From: Actinomyces timonensis DSM 23838
GTDB taxonomy: Bacteria; Actinomycetota; Actinomycetes; Actinomycetales; Actinomycetaceae
DNA: 64,000 nucleotides
NCBI RefSeq assembly: GCF_000295095.1
Contig: NZ_JH806632.1
Location: forward strand, 1,113,696 to 1,177,695
Reading direction: 5' to 3'
Shown here: piece after piece, positions 55,750 through 63,077 of the stretch
Position numbering within the stretch: position 1 is the first letter of the stretch
Layout: each line of letters starts with the position of its first letter
Translations under genes and position numbers: made by a program
Notes under the pieces: model-generated
Databases searched by the model: none
Told to the model about the DNA's origin: nothing
The model's input: only the letters and a program-made list of their open reading frames with translations

Positions 55750-57159
55750 ATGCTGAGCATCATCCTCATCGCCGTCGCGGCGATCGCGCTCGTCGTCCTC
55801 ATCGGCGTCTTCGCCGCGAGTCGATTCGTCGTCATCCCGCCCAACGAGGTCGGTATGGTCTCCGGAAGCGCCAAGACCGGGGATGTCAAGATCATCCTCC
55901 CCGGTGGCCGCGACTTCGTGTGGCCCATCCTCCAGACCATCCGCTACCTGCCCATGACCCAGCAGACCGTTGCCCTGGGCGTGGAGGCCGAGGACAAGAA
56001 CAAGATCAAGGTGTTCGTCTCCGCCGTCGCCGCCATCAAGGTGGGCGACAACGACGCCGCGATCCGCGCCGCCGCCCAGCGCTTCATGGGCAAGGCCCAG
56101 ATCGAGGGCGCCATCGCCGAGGCCACCACCGAGGCACTGGAGGGAACCCTGCGCTCCATCGTGGGCGCCATGACCGTCTCCGACCTCATCAGCGACCGCG
56201 AGGCCCTCCAGCAGCAGGTCCTCGACGGCGCCGAGACCGTCCTGGCCGGCATGGGACTGGCGATCGACACCCTCCAGATCAACAAGATCGAGGACAACGA
56301 CGGCTACATCGCCTCCCTGGGTGTTCCCGAGCGCAAGCGCGTTGAGCAGGAGGCGCGTATCGCCACCGCGAACGCCGAGGCGCTTGCCGCCGCGGCCGAG
56401 GCGACGTCCCAGGCGACGGTCGCCCAGCAGCAGCGCGACCTGGCCATCAAGAAGGCGGCCCTGAAGAAGGAGATCGACGCCGCCCAGGCAGACGCCGAGG
56501 CCGCCGGCCCCCTGGCCAAGGCCGAGAACGACCGGAAGGTCGCCGAGATCGAGCAGCGCGCCGCCCAGGCCCGCGCCGACCTGCGCGAGCGCGAGCTCGA
56601 CACCGAGGTCCGCAAGCCCGCCGACGCCGACCTCTACGCCCGCACCCGCGGCGCCGAGGCCGCCAAGGCCGAGCAGATCAACGCCGCTGAGGCGGCCGCC
56701 GAGCGCAAGCGCCTCGACGCCGAGGCCCAGGCCGGGGCCACCGCCCGCCTCGCCGAGGCGGAGGCGACCGCCACGAAGGCCCGTGCCCTGGCCGAGGCCG
56801 AGGCCGTTCGCGCCGCCGGTGAGGCTGAGGCCGAGGCCTCCCGCGCCAAGGGCCTGGCCGCCGCTGAGGCCACGAAGGCGCAGGCCGAGGCCATGGAGCG
56901 CTATGGCGAGGCCGCGAAGGCCAAGCAGGTCATCGATGTCCTCCCCGAGATCGCCCGCGCCCTGGCCGAACCCATGGGCCGCATCGAGGGCATGACGGTG
57001 GTCTCCGCCGATGGCGCCGGCAAGATCACCCAGATGGCCGCCTCGGTCATCCCCCAGCTCGACGGCCTCACCCAGGCCTTTCTCGGCAAGCCCGTGAGCG
57101 ACCTGCTGGGCAACGAGGGCGGCAAGGGCGTGACGCGGCCGGGAGACTCCGCGCACTGA
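55750..57159 (+). CDS. floT: Flotillin-like SPFH domain protein
   Basis: A 469-residue protein with an N-terminal membrane anchor (about 1-24). The SPFH/band 7 domain follows (about 28-200), with VVIPPNEVGMVSG, VFVSAVAAIKVGDND and AGMGLAIDTLQINKIEDNDG. Then come Ala/Glu/Lys/Arg coiled-coil repeats (about 200-390) rich in AEAEA words and a C-terminal oligomerisation segment. Flotillins form membrane microdomains that influence fluidity, secretion and wall synthesis. A terminator follows at 57240. Confidence 0.93.
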   Translation: MLSIILIAVAAIALVVLIGVFAASRFVVIPPNEVGMVSGSAKTGDVKIILPGGRDFVWPILQTIRYLPMTQQTVALGVEAEDKNKIKVFVSAVAAIKVGDNDAAIRAAAQRFMGKAQIEGAIAEATTEALEGTLRSIVGAMTVSDLISDREALQQQVLDGAETVLAGMGLAIDTLQINKIEDNDGYIASLGVPERKRVEQEARIATANAEALAAAAEATSQATVAQQQRDLAIKKAALKKEIDAAQADAEAAGPLAKAENDRKVAEIEQRAAQARADLRERELDTEVRKPADADLYARTRGAEAAKAEQINAAEAAAERKRLDAEAQAGATARLAEAEATATKARALAEAEAVRAAGEAEAEASRAKGLAAAEATKAQAEAMERYGEAAKAKQVIDVLPEIARALAEPMGRIEGMTVVSADGAGKITQMAASVIPQLDGLTQAFLGKPVSDLLGNEGGKGVTRPGDSAH

Positions 57160-57165
57160 TGTCGC

Positions 57166-57200
57166 ACTGAGCGGTACTGAGTGGACTGAGCGCTACTGGG
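57166..57200 (+). repeat. Short ACTGAGCG tandem repeat
   Basis: Four degenerate units of 9-10 bp start at 57166, 57176, 57185 and 57195 (ACTGAGCGGT, ACTGAGTGG, ACTGAGCGCT, ACTGGG). The array lies just past the flotillin stop. No function is evident. Confidence 0.5.
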
Positions 57201-57239
57201 CCGCGCGCGAGCCGCGCTGCCGCGCTGCGGACCACTGAC

Positions 57240-57271
57240 CGGCGGGTCGGGCTGACAAGCCCGGCCCGCCG
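57240..57271 (+). terminator. Flotillin operon terminator
   Basis: A 14-bp stem with one G-T pair, CGGCGGGTCGGGCT (57240-57253) with AGCCCGGCCCGCCG (57258-57271), and a 4-base loop, 80 bp past the flotillin stop. Confidence 0.8.
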
Positions 57272-57371
57272 ACTGCTGCTTGCCGTGGGTTCGGCACGCT
57301 CAGCCGACGATGGCCGGATCAGAATCCGCGTCGTTTCAACGTTTCTCTGATCGGGTTCCGAGGTCGGCGGG

Positions 57372-57410
57372 TCTCCCGTGTGCATTTCCTGCGGCGATGC
57401 ACACGGGAGA
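57372..57410. other. Strong hairpin in a gene-free stretch
   Basis: A perfect 14-bp stem, TCTCCCGTGTGCAT (57372-57385) with ATGCACACGGGAGA (57397-57410), and an 11-base loop. It lies in a 489-bp stretch (57160-57648) without a gene, past the flotillin terminator and far from the next start. It is less GC-extreme than the terminators and could be part of a small RNA or a leader element. Confidence 0.45.
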
Positions 57411-57648
57411 GTTCGCAGCGACGCGAGACGGAATGCGGTACGTTGGAATCATGCGGAATCTGCGGAGGCGCTGCCAACCTGAGCGTGCCGTGCCATCGCG
57501 CTGCCGGCACGCGTGCCCCTGCCCGCGCATGAGGGCCAGTGCCTTGGGGCGCATGACGGTGATCGCCTGCCGGGCATGGGACGAAAAGACCTGTATGCGG
57601 GAGCACAATGGGGCCGTGACCGCGCCGGCGGTCAGGATCGAGGCTCCC

Positions 57649-57867
57649 ATGCCATCTCAACCAGCCTCCCGGCCCACTCTCCGCCCGCACCCGGGTCTCT
57701 GGGGAACCCCGCAGATGAGGATGCTCAGCGCGTGGGCCCTCGTCTGCTGCCTGAGTTACGCCTTCCTCCCGCAGAGCTGGCTCGGGACTGTCCGCTGGGT
57801 GCTCTTTGTCGCGCTCGCGGCCATCGTCGGCCGGATCGTCGCCCTGCGCCTCCGCCGCCGCCATTGA
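57649..57867 (+). CDS. Small two-span membrane protein
   Basis: A frame of 72 residues, MPSQPASRPTLRPHPGLWGT at the start, then two spans (about 24-41 MLSAWALVCCLSYAFLP and 47-65 GTVRWVLFVALAAIVGRIV) and the basic end LRLRRRH. The start is ATG 57649 behind GAGG; GTG 57616 is in frame. The frame extends to 57280, but the upstream part is Arg/Cys-rich and not gene-like. I do not recognise the family. Confidence 0.55.
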   Translation: MPSQPASRPTLRPHPGLWGTPQMRMLSAWALVCCLSYAFLPQSWLGTVRWVLFVALAAIVGRIVALRLRRRH

Positions 57868-57927
57868 CGGGCGCATCGCTACGGCGCCGCCGCGCCTCAG
57901 TGGAGTTTTCACTCAAGGAACCCGGCG

Positions 57928-57966
57928 CTCACTGTAGGAACTGACGCCCTCACTGTAGATAGTGAG
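57928..57966. repeat. Direct CTCACTGTAG repeats with palindrome
   Basis: CTCACTGTAG occurs at 57928-57937 and 57950-57959, 22 bp apart, or two helical turns. The second copy forms the palindrome CTCACT-GTAGAT-AGTGAG (57950-57967). The motif lies between the small membrane gene and the convergent winged-helix gene and has the form of a regulator binding site, but no promoter is adjacent. Confidence 0.45.
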
Positions 57967-58015
57967 GCCTTCAGTGATGCGTGGCGAGGGTTCGCTCGTT
58001 CGGACGCATCGGGGC

Positions 58016-58339
58016 TCAGTGCGCGCCGTCGGCGCCCGAGCGGATGATCTCCTCCAAGGCGGCCAGGTGCGCTTGGACGGCCTTGCGACCGTCCTTGGTC
58101 AGGCTCGCCCAGGTGATCTGGCGGCGGTCATGACGATCGGGCGACCTGTCCTTGCGGATCTCGACGTAGCCAGCATCGGATAGGACCTTGAGGTTCTTCG
58201 ACAGGGCAGCATCGCTGATCGCCAGGATCTCCTTGAGAACCCCGAACTCCAGTTCCGCGGTTCGCAGCAGCGAGCAGATGCGCAAGCGGGTCGGCGAGTG
58301 GATGACCTCGTTGAACGCTGGCGCGGTACCTCTAGGCAC
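58016..58339 (-). CDS. Winged-helix transcriptional regulator
   Basis: A 107-residue single-domain protein. It starts with VIHSPTRLRICSLL, an ArsR/MarR-like first helix, followed by the helix-turn-helix FGVLKEILAISDAALSKNLK and VLSDAGYVEIRKD with the basic wing RSPDRHDRRQITWASLT. A final helix probably dimerises. The start is GTG 58337-58339 behind GGGGAGGTGAG. It lies 4 bp after the membrane protein gene, so both are on one transcript and are probably controlled by the operator at 58827. Confidence 0.88.
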   Translation of the reverse strand: MPRGTAPAFNEVIHSPTRLRICSLLRTAELEFGVLKEILAISDAALSKNLKVLSDAGYVEIRKDRSPDRHDRRQITWASLTKDGRKAVQAHLAALEEIIRSGADGAH

Positions 58340-58343
58340 CGTC

Positions 58344-58829
58344 TCACCTCCCCTGCGCGAGGTCTTGGCGCAGCGCGTTGTCGTACAGGTGGCCGAACAC
58401 CACGACGGCGCCGGCCACCACCACAGCCGCGCCCACGGCCCACCAGGAGGACAAGTGGAGCAGATTGGCTGCCAGGGCGGTGCTCAGCCCGGCCATGACG
58501 ATGGTCATGGCCACGGCGAATTGGTGTCTGCTGTGCGGTCCCGGGAAGGATTGGATCGAGACCCCGCAGCGGGACTCGTAAGAGCGCAGGGACAAGAGCA
58601 TGAGGGTGACGCAGACGGTCACAATCAGCGCCGAGAACATTGGCGGAAGAAGCCCGAGGGCAAGCGTCTCCGTTGCGGCCAGTCCACCCATGACAGGGTG
58701 GTACCACGCGGGTGTCGCCACGCGCGCGGCCAGGTCGGACTGGTCGGCACCCAGCGCCCTCAGCGTCTGGCGCGCCTCAGCGGCGTTCACGGACGTGTCG
58801 TCGCGGGACTGGGGCAAATTATTTTCCAT
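58344..58829 (-). CDS. Four-span membrane protein, partner of winged-helix regulator
   Basis: A 161-residue protein. A polar N-terminus (1-45) is followed by spans at about 48-65, 66-82, 103-123 and 128-148. The loop between spans 2 and 3 carries SYESRCGVSIQSFPGPHSRH. Membrane protein/winged-helix pairs of this sort are common in actinobacteria; the membrane partner often has no known role. The ATG at 58827-58829 is inside the inverted repeat 58827-58862; the open frame upstream to 59000 lacks gene-like sequence. Confidence 0.75.
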   Translation of the reverse strand: MENNLPQSRDDTSVNAAEARQTLRALGADQSDLAARVATPAWYHPVMGGLAATETLALGLLPPMFSALIVTVCVTLMLLSLRSYESRCGVSIQSFPGPHSRHQFAVAMTIVMAGLSTALAANLLHLSSWWAVGAAVVVAGAVVVFGHLYDNALRQDLAQGR

Positions 58830-58862
58830 GTAGGCAAGTCTCTCAGATGACTTGCCTACATG
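58827..58862. promoter_or_regulatory. Palindromic operator overlapping a start codon
   Basis: CATGTAGGCAAGT (58827-58839) is repeated exactly inverted as ACTTGCCTACATG (58850-58862) with a 10-base spacer. The first three bases are the complement of the ATG of the membrane protein. Another ACTTG/CAAGT pair follows at the right edge (GGCAAGTGACTGG). It is the natural site for the co-transcribed winged-helix protein, which would block its own transcript. Confidence 0.7.
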
Positions 58863-59027
58863 GCAAGTGACTGGAGCCTGAGCGATGGGGTGTGTTGCGG
58901 CTTGGTGCTTGCCAACGGAGATCGCTGCTCTCGGTGCGCGACTTCGTGCTGAGGATCTGCGCCGCCCGCCGTGGAGGGGCGGATAGAACCTCTCAGGCAA
59001 GCTGTGACCCGAACGCCACCCTCTAAT

Positions 59028-59064
59028 CTGAAAGATTCGTTACGAATCGGGTAACATAGTACGC
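59028..59064 (+). promoter_or_regulatory. higBA promoter with operator in the spacer
   Basis: The 15-bp palindrome GATTCGT-T-ACGAATC (59034-59048) lies just before the -10 word TAACAT (59052-59057). A weak -35 (CTGAAA, 59028-59033) is 18 bases upstream of the -10. The expected start site falls at about 59064-59065, on the ATG of the toxin, which suggests a leaderless transcript. Such a palindrome is the usual binding site of a HigA antitoxin. Confidence 0.65.
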
Positions 59065-59358
59065 ATGGAGGTCAGGTACGCGGATCGCAAGATCCAGACG
59101 ATCTGCACCAACGAGCGCCAGATGAAGCGCCAGCTCGACGCGGCCGTGGCCAAGAAGCTCCGGCTGCGCATCACCGAGCTGTACAACGTCGAATCGTTCG
59201 CCGGGCTCCTCCACGGCACCGGTAGATGGGAGCAACTGACCGCAGATCGTGCTGGGCAGTGGTCCGCACGGCTCGGCCGCAACTGGCGCCTCATCGTCGT
59301 CGACGAGGGCGGCACCCCTGTGGTCGCTCTCGTGACCGACATCGTCGACTATCACTAA
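59065..59358 (+). CDS. higB: HigB/RelE-like toxin
   Basis: A 97-residue protein: MEVRYADRKIQTICTNERQM, then AAVAKKLRLRITELYNVESF, a middle with LHGTGRWEQLTADRAGQWSA, and the end RNWRLIVVDEGG and VVALVTDIVDYH. This is the HigB (plasmid maintenance killer) fold, a ribosome-dependent mRNA endonuclease that works in the A site. The Arg/Lys-rich first half and the Trp-Arg-Leu-Ile strand match the family. No ribosome site precedes the ATG. The antitoxin gene starts 26 bp after the stop, the HigB-first order. Confidence 0.85.
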   Translation: MEVRYADRKIQTICTNERQMKRQLDAAVAKKLRLRITELYNVESFAGLLHGTGRWEQLTADRAGQWSARLGRNWRLIVVDEGGTPVVALVTDIVDYH

Positions 59359-59384
59359 TCCACCGCACCCCGAGGAGGGCCGTC

Positions 59385-60446
59385 ATGACTCACTATCCCG
59401 ACTACATCGTGCCCACCGGAGACTTCGTCGCGGAGTGGATGGAGGATGAGGGCGTCAACGCGGCTGAGCTCGCCCGCAGGCTCGACGTCTCCCGCAAGCA
59501 TGTGAGTGAGCTCCTCCACGGCAAGGCGCCGCTCAGCCACGACCTCGCGCTTCGGCTGGAGAACGTGACGGGCGTGCCCGCCAGGATCTGGAACCTTCAC
59601 GAAGCGGGCTATCGCGAGGCTCTGGCCCGTCGGCGCGCGGCCGAGGACCTGGCGGGGCAGTTCGAGCAGGCCAAGGCCTTTCCCCTCTCCTACCTGCGGA
59701 AATCCGGCGTGATTGCCGCTGGTGCGAGAGACAAGGCTGGCACGGTGAAGGATCTGCTCCGCTTCTTCGAAGTCGGTACTTTCGACGCCTTCCAGTCCAC
59801 CTGGGAGAAGGGCTCTGTGGCTTATCGGCGTTCCGCAGTGGGGCGCGACGACGCACCCGCCCTGGCAGCCTGGCTCCGGCTCGCTGAGCGCGACGCTCAC
59901 ATGGACTCGCTCGCCGGATATGAGCGGTCCCGCGTGGAATCAGCGCTTCCCGACCTTCGGAGGCTCACCGTCCTTCCGCCAGCCGAGGGCGTCCGTCAAG
60001 CGCAGCAGCGACTGCGGGAGTGCGGCGTCGTCCTCGCCCTTGTCCCAGCCGTGCCAGGGCTGGGGATCCATGGCGCCACCCGGTGGATCGGCGGCCATCC
60101 AGTGATCCAGCTCTCCGGATTGTGGAAGAGCGACGACCAACTGTGGTTCACGCTCTTCCACGAGATCGGGCATGTCCTCCTTCACGACCCCAAGGGCCTC
60201 TACCTCCAGGGAGTGGAGGGCGCGATCGAGGAGGAGGCGGACGCCTTCGCCGCCCGGCTCCTCGTTCCAGAGGACTACGCCGAGCGTCTCCCTCAGCGGC
60301 GCAGCCTCGCGGAGGTCAAGCGCCTTGCTGAGGAACTGGAGGTCGCTCCCTCCATCATCCTCGGGCAGGCGCAGCGCCGCACTGGTGATTATGCCTGGGG
60401 CCATGACCTCAAGCGCAGAGTCGACATCGCGGACATGGTGGCTTGA
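59385..60446 (+). CDS. higA: HigA antitoxin fused to ImmA/IrrE metallopeptidase domain
   Basis: A 353-residue protein. The N-terminal XRE helix-turn-helix (about 15-75: NAAELARRLDVSRKHVSELL, HDLALRLENVTGVPARIWN) is HigA-like. The C-terminal part (about 200-345) is an ImmA/IrrE zinc peptidase domain with the active-site motif HEIGH at 259-263 and a downstream EEEADAFAARLLVPEDYA segment that supplies the third ligand. A usual HigA is about 100 residues; this long form is a known variant. The peptidase could cut the antitoxin itself or another repressor under stress. The ATG follows CGAGGAGGG. Confidence 0.9.
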   Translation: MTHYPDYIVPTGDFVAEWMEDEGVNAAELARRLDVSRKHVSELLHGKAPLSHDLALRLENVTGVPARIWNLHEAGYREALARRRAAEDLAGQFEQAKAFPLSYLRKSGVIAAGARDKAGTVKDLLRFFEVGTFDAFQSTWEKGSVAYRRSAVGRDDAPALAAWLRLAERDAHMDSLAGYERSRVESALPDLRRLTVLPPAEGVRQAQQRLRECGVVLALVPAVPGLGIHGATRWIGGHPVIQLSGLWKSDDQLWFTLFHEIGHVLLHDPKGLYLQGVEGAIEEEADAFAARLLVPEDYAERLPQRRSLAEVKRLAEELEVAPSIILGQAQRRTGDYAWGHDLKRRVDIADMVA

Positions 60447-60499
60447 GCATCTGGATCGCCGAGCCCGGCCTTGGCCTGTCTCGCCGACGGGTGCGCTGA

Positions 60500-60555
60500 G
60501 CACCTTGGGTTGCGTTCTCCCCGCACCCCACGGTGCTGCGCGCAACCACCGGTGC
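60500..60555 (+). repeat. 56-bp dispersed repeat, copy B
   Basis: The partner of 16548-16603 (about 45 of 56 positions identical). It starts GCACCTTGGGTTGCGTTCTC. It lies in the 243-bp gap between higA and serC; the rest of that gap shows GCACC/GGTGC inverted words and no gene. Confidence 0.65.
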
Positions 60556-60689
60556 GGGAGGCACCCCACGATGCTCGCCGCGCCCAACCCGCCACCCGCA
60601 CCACCCTGCCGTCGCCCGGGCCTCCTCGCGCCCGGCCCCCTCGTGGACTGATGACGCCCGCATGGCGCGTCCATGGGCATACTGGCCCC

Positions 60690-61772
60690 ATGCGCGTCCA
60701 CAACTTCTCCGCAGGCCCCGCCCAACTCCCCCTGCCCGTCCTCGAGCGCGCCGCCGCCGAGCTCACCGACTGGCGCGGCACCGGCATGTCGGTCCTGGAG
60801 GACTCCCACCGGGGCAAGGACTTCGTCGCCTGCGCGGCCGCGACCGAGGCGGCCTTCCGCCGCGTCGCCGCCCTGCCGGACAACTACCGCGTCCTCTTCC
60901 TGGCCGGCGGCGCCACCGGCCAGTTCTCCGCCATCCCCGCCAACCTCGCCGCCCCCAGCGCCACCGCCGCCTTCATCAACACCGGCCAGTGGTCCACCAA
61001 GGCCGCCAAGGAGGCCACGCGCCAGGGCCTCAACGTCGCCACCATCGCCGACGAGTCCGCCTCCCACTACACCACCACCCCGGACCCCGCCTCGCTTGCC
61101 GTCCCCGCCGACGCCGCCTACCTCCACTACACGCCCAACGAGACCATCGGCGGCGTCGAGTTCCCCTACATCCCCGACTCCGGCGACATCCCGCTCGTCG
61201 CCGACTTCTCCTCCACCTACCTCTCGCGGCCCGTCGACTTCTCCCGCTTCGGCGTCGTCTACGGCGGCGCCCAGAAGAACCTCGGCCCCGCGGGCCTGGC
61301 CGTCGTGCTCGTGCGCGACGACCTCCTCGACCGCGCCCGCCCGGACGTCCCCGCCATCTGGGACTGGAGGACCATGGCGGCCAACGACTCCATGCTCAAC
61401 ACCCCGCCCACCTTCTCCATCTACCTCCTCGGCCTCATCCTGGAGTGGATGGAGGAGCAGGGCGGCCTGGAGGCCATCGGCGCCGCCAACGAGGCCAAGG
61501 CCCGCTCCCTCTACGAGGCCATCGACTCCTCGGACTTCTACGCCAATCCCGTCGAGCCGCGCTCGCGGTCCTGGATGAACATCCCCTTCACCCTCGCCGA
61601 CCCCGCCCTCGACGCCGACTTCCTCACCGGCGCCGCCGACGCGGGCCTGGTCAACCTCAAGGGCCACCGCAGCGTCGGCGGCATGCGCGCCTCCATCTAC
61701 AACGCCATGGGGGCCGACGGCGTCGCCGCCCTCATCGACTACATGGCCGAGTTCGAGCGCGCCCACGCCTGA
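60690..61772 (+). CDS. serC: Phosphoserine aminotransferase
   Basis: A PLP enzyme of 360 residues that makes phosphoserine from 3-phosphohydroxypyruvate with glutamate. MRVHNFSAGPAQLPLPVLE, GMSVLEDSHRGKDF, FLAGGATGQFSAIPANL, LHYTPNETIGGVEF and the PLP-lysine motif VVYGGAQKNLGPAGLAVV are all typical. The C-terminal GGMRASIYNAMG binds the substrate phosphate. It is followed after 46 bp by serA, so two consecutive serine-synthesis steps are adjacent. Confidence 0.97.
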   Translation: MRVHNFSAGPAQLPLPVLERAAAELTDWRGTGMSVLEDSHRGKDFVACAAATEAAFRRVAALPDNYRVLFLAGGATGQFSAIPANLAAPSATAAFINTGQWSTKAAKEATRQGLNVATIADESASHYTTTPDPASLAVPADAAYLHYTPNETIGGVEFPYIPDSGDIPLVADFSSTYLSRPVDFSRFGVVYGGAQKNLGPAGLAVVLVRDDLLDRARPDVPAIWDWRTMAANDSMLNTPPTFSIYLLGLILEWMEEQGGLEAIGAANEAKARSLYEAIDSSDFYANPVEPRSRSWMNIPFTLADPALDADFLTGAADAGLVNLKGHRSVGGMRASIYNAMGADGVAALIDYMAEFERAHA

Positions 61773-61818
61773 GCCAGGCGCCTCACCGACACCCTCGATC
61801 AGCACATACAGGAGAACC

Positions 61819-63015
61819 ATGAACGCCCCCGTGCCCCCCAAGCCCGAGCGATTCCGCATCAAGACCCTCAACGCGATCTCTGGCGCGGGCCTGTCCCGCC
61901 TGCCCGACGAGCGCTACGAGGTCGGCGGCGGCGTCTCCGAGCCCCACGCGCTCCTCCTGCGCTCCGCCAAGCTGCACGGCACCCCCATCCCCGACTCCGT
62001 CCTGGCCGTGGCCCGCGCCGGCGCCGGCACCAACAACATCCCGGTCGACGAGTTCACCGAGCGCGGCGTCCCCGTGTTCAACACCCCCGGCGCCAACGCC
62101 AACGCCGTCAAGGAGCTCGTCCTGGCGGGCCTGTTCATCGCCTCGCGCAACCTCATCCCCGCCGCGCGCTTCGCCCACACCCTCACCGGCGACGTCGCCG
62201 AGATGGCCAAGGCCGTCGAGGCAGGCAAGAAGCAGTTCGTCGGCTTCGAGCTGCCCGGCCGCACGCTCGGCGTCGTCGGCCTGGGCGCCATCGGCGTGCA
62301 GGTCGCCAACGCGGCGCTGGGCCTGGGCCTGCGCGTCATCGGCTACGACCCGGCCATCAGCGTCGAGTCCGCCTGGCACCTGAGCGCCGAGGTGGAGCGC
62401 GCCGAGTCCATGGAGGAGGTCTTCAAGCGGGCCGACATCCTCACCGTCCACGTCCCGCTCCTGGAGTCCACGCGCGGCCTGGTGTCCACCCAGCGCGTCG
62501 GCCTCATGAAGGAGACCGCCGTCATCCTCAACTTCGCCCGCGCCGAGATCGTCGACGAGGCCGCCGTCGTCGCCGCCCTCGACGAGGAGACCCTGGGCGG
62601 CTACGTCTGCGACTTCCCCTCGCCGGCCGTCCACAAGCACCCCCGCTGCATCTCCCTGCCGCACCTGGGCGCCTCCACCAAGGAGGCCGAGCGCAACTGC
62701 GCCATCATGGCCGCTAACTCCCTGCGCGGCTACCTGGAGGACGGCCAGATCCACAACTCCGTCAACCTCCCCGAGGCGGTGATGGCCCGCGCCGAGGGCA
62801 CCCACCGGCTCGTCATCGTCAACCGGAACGTGCCCAACATGGTCGGCCAGGTCTCCACCCTCGTCGCCGGGCACGGCCAGAACATCGCCAACCTGCTCAA
62901 CAAGTCCCGGGGCGACCTCGCCGTCACCCTCGTCGACGTCGAGGGCGACCCCGCCCCCGGTGTCCTCGCCGAGCTCCTCGCGATCGACGGCGTGCTGTCC
63001 GCCCGCTGCGTCTGA
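61819..63015 (+). CDS. serA: D-3-phosphoglycerate dehydrogenase (TDFP-type)
   Basis: An NAD-dependent dehydrogenase of 398 residues. The nucleotide loop is GVVGLGAIGV (about 151-160), the catalytic Arg241 is in NFARAEIVD and the His282 in LPHLGAST. The usual DVFxxEP stretch that supplies the catalytic Glu is replaced by CDFPSPA (264-270). A C-terminal ACT domain of about 75 residues (LVIVNRNVPNMVGQVSTLV) may bind serine for feedback inhibition. The ATG is 11 bases behind AGGAGA. It makes 3-phosphohydroxypyruvate for SerC, encoded upstream. Confidence 0.94.
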   Translation: MNAPVPPKPERFRIKTLNAISGAGLSRLPDERYEVGGGVSEPHALLLRSAKLHGTPIPDSVLAVARAGAGTNNIPVDEFTERGVPVFNTPGANANAVKELVLAGLFIASRNLIPAARFAHTLTGDVAEMAKAVEAGKKQFVGFELPGRTLGVVGLGAIGVQVANAALGLGLRVIGYDPAISVESAWHLSAEVERAESMEEVFKRADILTVHVPLLESTRGLVSTQRVGLMKETAVILNFARAEIVDEAAVVAALDEETLGGYVCDFPSPAVHKHPRCISLPHLGASTKEAERNCAIMAANSLRGYLEDGQIHNSVNLPEAVMARAEGTHRLVIVNRNVPNMVGQVSTLVAGHGQNIANLLNKSRGDLAVTLVDVEGDPAPGVLAELLAIDGVLSARCV

Positions 63016-63077
63016 GCCGCGGGCAACTGCCGGCCTAGTCCCGCCCGCCCGCCCCGCGGATCGGGCAGGATGGAGGA

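Noticed and set aside
59940-61871. A 643-residue minus-strand frame across higA and serC.
   Set aside because: It spans two well-supported plus-strand genes and an intergenic repeat, so it is a shadow.
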